A DNA stretch of 11,108 bases from Armatimonadota bacterium (GTDB taxonomy: Bacteria; Armatimonadota; Hebobacteria; CAIYQO01), in assembly GCA_022708765.1 (NCBI GenBank), contig JAKIYB010000091.1, positions 332-11,439 on the forward strand. Direction: 5' to 3'. Position numbers and translations under genes: made by a program. The stretch's first letter is position 1. Every line of letters starts with the position of its first letter. The notes under the pieces were generated by a model. It was not told the DNA's origin, ran no database searches, and worked only from the letters and a program-made list of their open reading frames with translations. Positions 7,336 through 11,108 of the stretch are shown piece after piece.

Positions 7336-7352
7336 ATTCATATCCCATTGCC

Positions 7353-7392
7353 ACTAGGCACAGTCGGTTCCATGCTGGGCATGGAAACTAGT
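7353..7392 (+). promoter_or_regulatory. Structured 5' leader hairpin of the diguanylate cyclase mRNA
   Basis: TTCCATGC (7368-7375) and GCATGGAA (7379-7386) form a perfect 8-bp stem with a 3-nt TGG loop. An outer ACTAG/CTAGT pair (7353-7357 with 7388-7392) encloses it, with a 10-nt bulge on the 5' side and one base on the 3' side. It falls entirely inside the predicted leader, ends 10 nt before the ribosome site, and has no T-run. I compared it by eye with the GEMM-I c-di-GMP riboswitch: only a GCACAG fragment resembles it and the rest does not fit. Function is unknown. Confidence 0.5.
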
Positions 7393-7402
7393 ATCGCTCG
7401 TG

Positions 7403-7408
7403 AGGAGG
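7403..7408 (+). promoter_or_regulatory. Ribosome binding site that decides the GTG start of the GGDEF gene
   Basis: AGGAGG lies 9 nt before the GTG at 7418, an ideal distance. An earlier GTG at 7400 overlaps this site, and the later ATG at 7457 has no such site. CTCG (7397-7400) can pair with CGAG (7413-7416), placing the whole site in a 12-nt loop. Confidence 0.65.
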
Positions 7409-7417
7409 GGCGCGAGG

Positions 7418-8845
7418 GTGGTTGCTGCATCACGCCATCAAGACACTTCGCCGTGCATGGCGCTGATCATACATACTGATGCCTGCTCGAGGCTTGACGC
7501 GCTGCGCTGTGGGGCGTGGCCGGGCTTCGCCTTCTGTGCGGCGTCTTCGGAAGCTGAGCTACAGGCGGCGCTGGAGATCCTTCCCGTTGAAGTCGGTATT
7601 ATCTGCGGAGCGCCAAACGATCCGCGGCTTCGCCAACTCCTTGCCGTCTTGCACGCCGCGGCTCCTGATTTGGCGCTGTTGTGGGTGATGGACACGCAGG
7701 ACGCTGGCGACTTGCCCTCCGATGCCCTTACTCTCCCGTCACTGGAGCCGAATACCACCTTTTTTGACACACTCACGCTGGCACGCCGGGTGACGCGATC
7801 GCGAGAGGAGACGCGGCGTGCGCAGGACGAGATGGCGGTGATGCGTGAGTTGGCGGATGATCTGGCGGATTTGCGCACGCAGGCGGAGATCAGCGCATGC
7901 TTGCTGGAGACGGCGATCACGCTGTTGCGCCGGCGCGGGTATCAGCCATCGTCGGGCGCGGTACTCGCAGCAGGGGAGGGGGCGCAATTGACCGTACAGG
8001 CGGCGTTGCCGCCGTATGACGCATGCCTGGGATGCGCGTTGCCGCCGTCGTTGAGCGCGGATCTCGCGCAGCTTGTTGAGCATCAGAGTATTCGCGCGAC
8101 CGCGACGCAGCTCCTCATCCCGCTGTGCTGGTATGGACGTGTATGCGGCGTATTACTGCTGGATGGCTCGGAGCTACCGGCGGTGCCGCCGGACGGGTTG
8201 TGCCTGCTGGTCAATCAGGGCGCAGCCGCGTTGGAAGGCGCCGCGCTGTTTGAGTTAGCGGCGATTGATTCGACTACCCGCGCCTACACCCGCGCCTTCA
8301 CTGTGCAGCGCCTGTATGAAGCGCTTAAATCCGCGTACCGGTCCGGCCTCGATCTTACGATCATGATGATGGACCTTGATAAGTTCAAGCTGGTGAACGA
8401 TACCTACGGCCATCTTGTCGGCGATCGTGTATTGCACGCGGCTGGACAATTGCTGCGCAGCACGCTGCGCGAGTCGGACGTGCTGGGTCGCTACGGCGGC
8501 GACGAATTCCTCTTGATTCTCCCCAACACCTCCATCGCCGGTGGTATAGAGGTGGCCCGTCGCTTGTTGCAGTCGGTGCGCGAATTCAGCCTGGAAATCA
8601 ACGGCGCTCGGCTCACATTGCAGGTCAGTATCGGCATTGGCGGCATCAGCTCAGATGCCCAGCCTGCCACCGCCGGCGTACGCCCTGACCATGCCTTTTT
8701 CCATCGCGCAATGGAACGCCTCATCACGCAGGCTGATGGGCATATGTACCGCACGAAGCACGCGCCGAATTCCACTCACTACGCCGCCGGACTGCCGATG
8801 AGTTGGGGCAGCCTGATCGCGAGCGAGGGGCTGCTGATGGTGTGA
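7418..8845 (+). CDS. Diguanylate cyclase with degenerate receiver-like domain, GAF domain and GGDEF domain
   Basis: A 475-residue cytoplasmic signalling protein that should make cyclic di-GMP from two GTP. Residues about 14-125 look like an alpha/beta receiver-type fold without an obvious phosphorylatable Asp (the strand reads VGIICGAPND). Residues 126-160 are charged and heptad-like, a probable signalling helix or coiled coil. Residues about 160-280 have the pattern of a GAF domain. The GGDEF domain (about 284-450) has DLDKFKLVNDTYGHLVGD at 319-336, the intact GGDEF active site at 360-364 and an RESD inhibitory I-site at 351-354, exactly five residues upstream. It is therefore likely active and product-inhibited. 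The opening DxLTG motif is altered to DSTTR. I see no membrane segment or signal peptide and no EAL domain. Start GTG was chosen from the AGGAGG site. It is transcribed divergently from hisG. Confidence 0.88.
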   Translation: MVAASRHQDTSPCMALIIHTDACSRLDALRCGAWPGFAFCAASSEAELQAALEILPVEVGIICGAPNDPRLRQLLAVLHAAAPDLALLWVMDTQDAGDLPSDALTLPSLEPNTTFFDTLTLARRVTRSREETRRAQDEMAVMRELADDLADLRTQAEISACLLETAITLLRRRGYQPSSGAVLAAGEGAQLTVQAALPPYDACLGCALPPSLSADLAQLVEHQSIRATATQLLIPLCWYGRVCGVLLLDGSELPAVPPDGLCLLVNQGAAALEGAALFELAAIDSTTRAYTRAFTVQRLYEALKSAYRSGLDLTIMMMDLDKFKLVNDTYGHLVGDRVLHAAGQLLRSTLRESDVLGRYGGDEFLLILPNTSIAGGIEVARRLLQSVREFSLEINGARLTLQVSIGIGGISSDAQPATAGVRPDHAFFHRAMERLITQADGHMYRTKHAPNSTHYAAGLPMSWGSLIASEGLLMV

Positions 8846-8867
8846 GCACGACGTTCGCGGGCGGCTA

Positions 8868-8897
8868 TTGTCAAGGCAGGCCTCAGGCGGGTATGAT
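8868..8897 (+). promoter_or_regulatory. Promoter for the MTHFR_C-like gene
   Basis: TTGTCA (8868-8873) and TATGAT (8892-8897) are each one base away from consensus and 18 nt apart. The predicted start near 8904 gives a leader of about 25 nt with a strong AAGGAGG site. This means the small gene need not depend on readthrough from the GGDEF gene. Confidence 0.7.
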
Positions 8898-8928
8898 TAG
8901 GGCGCCTGATTCAAGGAGGCTTTTCGCG

Positions 8929-9321
8929 ATGTCCATGATGCAGTGGATTGGTAAGCAGCTTCATACCTGTGTAGTGTGGGCCGAATACTGTGGCAAGCAC
9001 CTGATTTTTGGCTGCCGCATGTGCGGGCAGTGTAAGCTGCATGACCTGGGCATGACCTGTCCAATGACCTGCCCTAAGCAGCTTCGCAACGGCCCGTGCG
9101 GGGGCGTGCGGGCGAACGGCCACTGCGAAGTGAAGCCGGAGATGGAGTGTCGCTGGGTGCGCGCGATCCGCCGGGCAACTCACGCCCCGTGGCCGCGAAG
9201 TTGGTGGCGCCCGCGCCACATCAATCCGGCGGTGGACTGGCGGCTACAGCACACCTCCTCCTGGATCAACTACTTCACGAACCGCGACGGGCATGTGGAA
9301 GACTACCAGCGCGAACCGTAA
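8929..9321 (+). CDS. Small ten-cysteine protein of the MTHFR C-terminal (MetV-like) domain family
   Basis: A 130-residue protein; the ATG at 8929 is fixed by AAGGAGG (8913-8919) 9 nt upstream. It has ten cysteines: C14, C21, C29, C32, C35, C44, C48, C57, C66 and C74. The run CRMCGQC, then CPMTCPKQLRNGPCGGV at 44-60, then HCEV and MECRW, matches the family annotated as the C-terminal domain of methylenetetrahydrofolate reductase (MTHFR_C), also seen in MetV subunits. Those proteins bind metal or Fe-S clusters and pair with MetF-type flavoproteins in one-carbon metabolism. The C-terminal 50 residues are rich in Trp, Arg and His and lack Cys. No metF is adjacent, so a partner elsewhere is inferred. 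It has its own promoter upstream and a terminator 24 bp downstream, making it a likely monocistronic gene. Confidence 0.8.
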   Translation: MSMMQWIGKQLHTCVVWAEYCGKHLIFGCRMCGQCKLHDLGMTCPMTCPKQLRNGPCGGVRANGHCEVKPEMECRWVRAIRRATHAPWPRSWWRPRHINPAVDWRLQHTSSWINYFTNRDGHVEDYQREP

Positions 9322-9345
9322 GGCTGTCCCGATATCCCAACATTC

Positions 9346-9378
9346 ACGGGGGCCGTTTCGACAAGGAACGGCCCCCGT
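9346..9378 (+). terminator. Rho-independent terminator after the MTHFR_C-like gene
   Basis: A perfect 12-bp inverted repeat, ACGGGGGCCGTT with AACGGCCCCCGT, has a 9-nt loop. It begins 24 nt past the stop codon and the plus strand continues with TTT-ACG, a short T-run. It isolates the small gene from the tldE-like gene. Confidence 0.85.
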
Positions 9379-9438
9379 TTACGTCGAAGGGTGGGGTAGG
9401 ATTGGGGAGTAAGGTTGGCGGCGAGTGAGGTAACACAC

Positions 9439-10794
9439 ATGCTGACACGCGACGAGGCGTTGAATGTGCTGGAGATGGCGATCCGGTGTTCGTCGGCAGA
9501 CCAAACCGAGGTGATGTTGCACGGGAGCGAGCATGGGCTGACGCGGTTGGCAAACGGGAGCATTCACCAGAACGTGCACATCACGAATCTGTCGGCGCAT
9601 GTGCGAGCGGTGGTTGGCAAACGTGTGGGCGTAGCAACCTCGAATCGGCTCAGCGGCGATGGGTTGCGGGCGCTGGTGGAACGCGCGGTCGCTGTCGCAA
9701 AGGTGTCGGAGCCGAATGCGGAGTTCGACTCGCTGCCGGGACCGGGTGAATACGTCTTTTCGGCGGGAACACTTGCTTCGCCAGTTCCTGACATAGATGA
9801 AGACGCCTTTTCGCCAACCGGACGGGCGGACGCGGCGCTGACGATAATCAACACCGCGCGTGGGAACGGCGCTACTGCATTCGGGCACGTCTCCACCGAT
9901 GTCAGCATGCTGGCGGTGGGCAACTCGTTGGGGGTGCGCGCGCATCATGCGTGGACCGCGTGTTCAGTAATGGCGATTGCTACGTTGGGCGATGCTTCCG
10001 GCTACGCGCAGTGGAGCGGACAGTCGCTTGTGGGAGCACCGACCGGAGGGACGGCCGCGCATGCGGTGAGTAAATGCCTGGCGGCGGAGGCGGCCGGTAT
10101 GGTAGAACCGGGCCGCTACACCGTCATCCTGGAGCCGCCGGCGGTGGCGGAGATGCTTGGCATGCTCGCCTACATGGGGCTGGGCGCTACCCAGTACCAG
10201 GAGGGGCGCAGTTTCCTGTCTGGCAAACTGGGTGAAAATCTCGTCGGCGAGAACATCACTCTGCGCGATGACACCTACCATCCGCTCTCCATCCCACTGC
10301 CGTTTGATTTCGAGGGTGTGCCGCGGCGCGTAGTACCGTTCTTTGAGAGTGGCGTGGCTAAAGGTGTGGTCTACGACAGTTACACCGCGCGCAAAGAAGG
10401 ACGCGAATCAACCGGCCATGCGCTACCCGCGCCGAACACTTACGGGCCGATTCCACTGCACTTGGTGCTCGAAGGCGGCGCGCAGACACGCGAGGAGTTA
10501 ATCGCCTGCGTCGAGCGCGGCATCCTCGTCACGCGTTTCCACTACGTGAATATCGTGCATCCCACCGAAGCGATCATTACCGGCATGACGCGCGACGGCA
10601 CCTTCCTCATCGAGGACGGCGCCGTCACAAAGGCGGTGAATAAGCTCCGCTTCACCCAGAGCATCCTGGAGGCACTCAGCCGCGTCAGCGGTCTGGAGCG
10701 CGCTCTCACACTGGTCAGCGGCGAGGGCATGCATTGTGTGGTGCCCGCGCTGCGCATTGAAGATTTCAATTTCACCAGTGCGTCACCGGAATGA
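9439..10794 (+). CDS. TldE/PmbA-family protein (TldD partner subunit type)
   Basis: A 451-residue protein of normal family length. I start at the ATG 9439, which has GAGG 8 nt upstream; a TTG start 8 codons earlier is possible but has poorer support. The N-terminal domain reads TEVMLHGSEHGLTRLANGSIHQNV (residues 23-46, first part quoted only as a guide). The C-terminal half has the common TldD/TldE pattern: TGHALP at 325-330, FHYVNIVHPTEAIITGMTRDG at 367-387 in two parts, FLIEDGAV at 389-396 and LRFTQSILEAL at 403-413. The HExxxH zinc motif of TldD is absent; the corresponding region reads ILEPPAVAEMLGML. This points to the TldE/PmbA type, whose known members form a heterodimeric metalloprotease with TldD and help process peptides such as microcins. 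No tldD is in the window. It converges on the next gene with 3 bp between stops. Confidence 0.85.
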   Translation: MLTRDEALNVLEMAIRCSSADQTEVMLHGSEHGLTRLANGSIHQNVHITNLSAHVRAVVGKRVGVATSNRLSGDGLRALVERAVAVAKVSEPNAEFDSLPGPGEYVFSAGTLASPVPDIDEDAFSPTGRADAALTIINTARGNGATAFGHVSTDVSMLAVGNSLGVRAHHAWTACSVMAIATLGDASGYAQWSGQSLVGAPTGGTAAHAVSKCLAAEAAGMVEPGRYTVILEPPAVAEMLGMLAYMGLGATQYQEGRSFLSGKLGENLVGENITLRDDTYHPLSIPLPFDFEGVPRRVVPFFESGVAKGVVYDSYTARKEGRESTGHALPAPNTYGPIPLHLVLEGGAQTREELIACVERGILVTRFHYVNIVHPTEAIITGMTRDGTFLIEDGAVTKAVNKLRFTQSILEALSRVSGLERALTLVSGEGMHCVVPALRIEDFNFTSASPE

Positions 10795-10797
10795 TAT

Positions 10798-11108
10798 TTA
10801 CCGTGTGGTCAGCGTGAATTTCACCTCGCCGGCAGGCAGCGGGAGGGTGATGACGCCGTTGGCGGCGTTGAGCGGGAGTTCTTCGCCGCCGATGTTGATG
10901 GCCACGAGGCGCTGGGCAAGCGGGCCGCCGAGGGTGACCCGCGGGCGCGTGTCTTTCAACGCGACGTAGCCATGGAGGACGCCGCCGGCGGCGGTTAGTT
11001 CCACTGGTGCGCTGCTGGTGACGGTGAGACCGAAGGCCTGCACGGCGCCGGAGCGTTCCAGCATCATGTAAGTTTCGGCGCCGCGGCGGGAGACGATGGC
11101 GGAGCCGG
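10798..11108 (-). CDS. C-terminal end of an unidentified protein (runs off right edge)
   Basis: An open frame enters from the right edge and ends with TAA at 10800-10798, giving at least 103 residues. The Met at 11067 is internal: the frame is open upstream of it to the edge and no ribosome site precedes it. The sequence is rich in beta-formers, Gly, Val and Thr (for example LGGPLAQRLVAINIGGEEL, PLPAGEVKFTLTT), as in the accessory beta-sandwich at the end of secreted polysaccharide lyases or glycosidases. That resemblance is only in texture, and no catalytic motif is visible. There is no terminator in the 3-bp gap to the converging tldE-like gene, so transcripts must overlap or end inside the other gene. 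Confidence 0.65.
   Translation of the reverse strand, partial: GSAIVSRRGAETYMMLERSGAVQAFGLTVTSSAPVELTAAGGVLHGYVALKDTRPRVTLGGPLAQRLVAINIGGEELPLNAANGVITLPLPAGEVKFTLTTR

Noticed and set aside
7353..7420. GEMM-I c-di-GMP riboswitch before the cyclase gene
   Set aside because: Only GCACAG resembles the consensus; the two-stem arrangement and conserved linker sequences are missing.
8803..8928. An upstream ATG at 8803 extending the MTHFR_C-like protein by 42 residues
   Set aside because: It lies inside the GGDEF gene, upstream of the predicted promoter, and has no ribosome site, whereas 8929 has AAGGAGG at the right distance.
1..11108. CRISPR arrays, tRNA/rRNA, insertion sequences, phage or toxin-antitoxin genes
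   Set aside because: I saw no regularly spaced repeats, cloverleaf or rRNA-like sequence, transposase motifs or terminal inverted repeats by eye.

Overview
The window is GC-rich, gene-dense bacterial chromosome with ordinary metabolic genes and no sign of phage, IS, CRISPR or plasmid functions. No tRNA or rRNA was recognised. The gene mix suggests a heterotrophic, saccharolytic, environmental bacterium of the Armatimonadota type. That mix is a secreted heparinase II/III-type lyase, a ceramidase-like hydrolase, a class II aldolase with sugar dehydrogenases, a long-form HisG, a GAF-GGDEF cyclase and a small MTHFR_C-type cysteine protein. This placement is an inference from gene content. Planctomycetes, Chloroflexota or Lentisphaerae-like lineages are not excluded.

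Left part, all on the minus strand (read from right to left): hisG (7186-6308) is driven by a good sigma70-type promoter. It is followed by an SDR oxidoreductase (6233-5505), a class II aldolase (5482-4739) and an unusually long zinc alcohol dehydrogenase with two tandem Rossmann-like halves (4583-2820). A strong hairpin terminator lies at 2811-2782. The aldolase and two dehydrogenases look like a sugar or sugar-alcohol catabolic module; no kinase or transporter is present in the window. Next come an exported heparinase II/III-family polysaccharide lyase (2602-467) and, 53 bp later, the start of a neutral-ceramidase-like protein (413 to beyond the left edge). These two probably form a separate extracellular or glycan degradation unit.

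Right part, plus strand: a GAF-GGDEF diguanylate cyclase (7418-8845) is transcribed divergently from hisG. Its leader of about 76 nt carries a stable hairpin. A 130-residue ten-cysteine protein (8929-9321) has its own promoter and terminator and matches the C-terminal domain of MetV/MTHFR-type proteins. A TldE/PmbA-family protein without the HExxxH protease motif follows (9439-10794). It converges, with only 3 bp between stop codons, on the C-terminal end of an unidentified minus-strand gene that runs off the right edge.

No clearly novel defence or mobile system is visible. The best leads are the double-Rossmann dehydrogenase, the structured leader of the diguanylate cyclase gene, and the orphan MTHFR_C protein.
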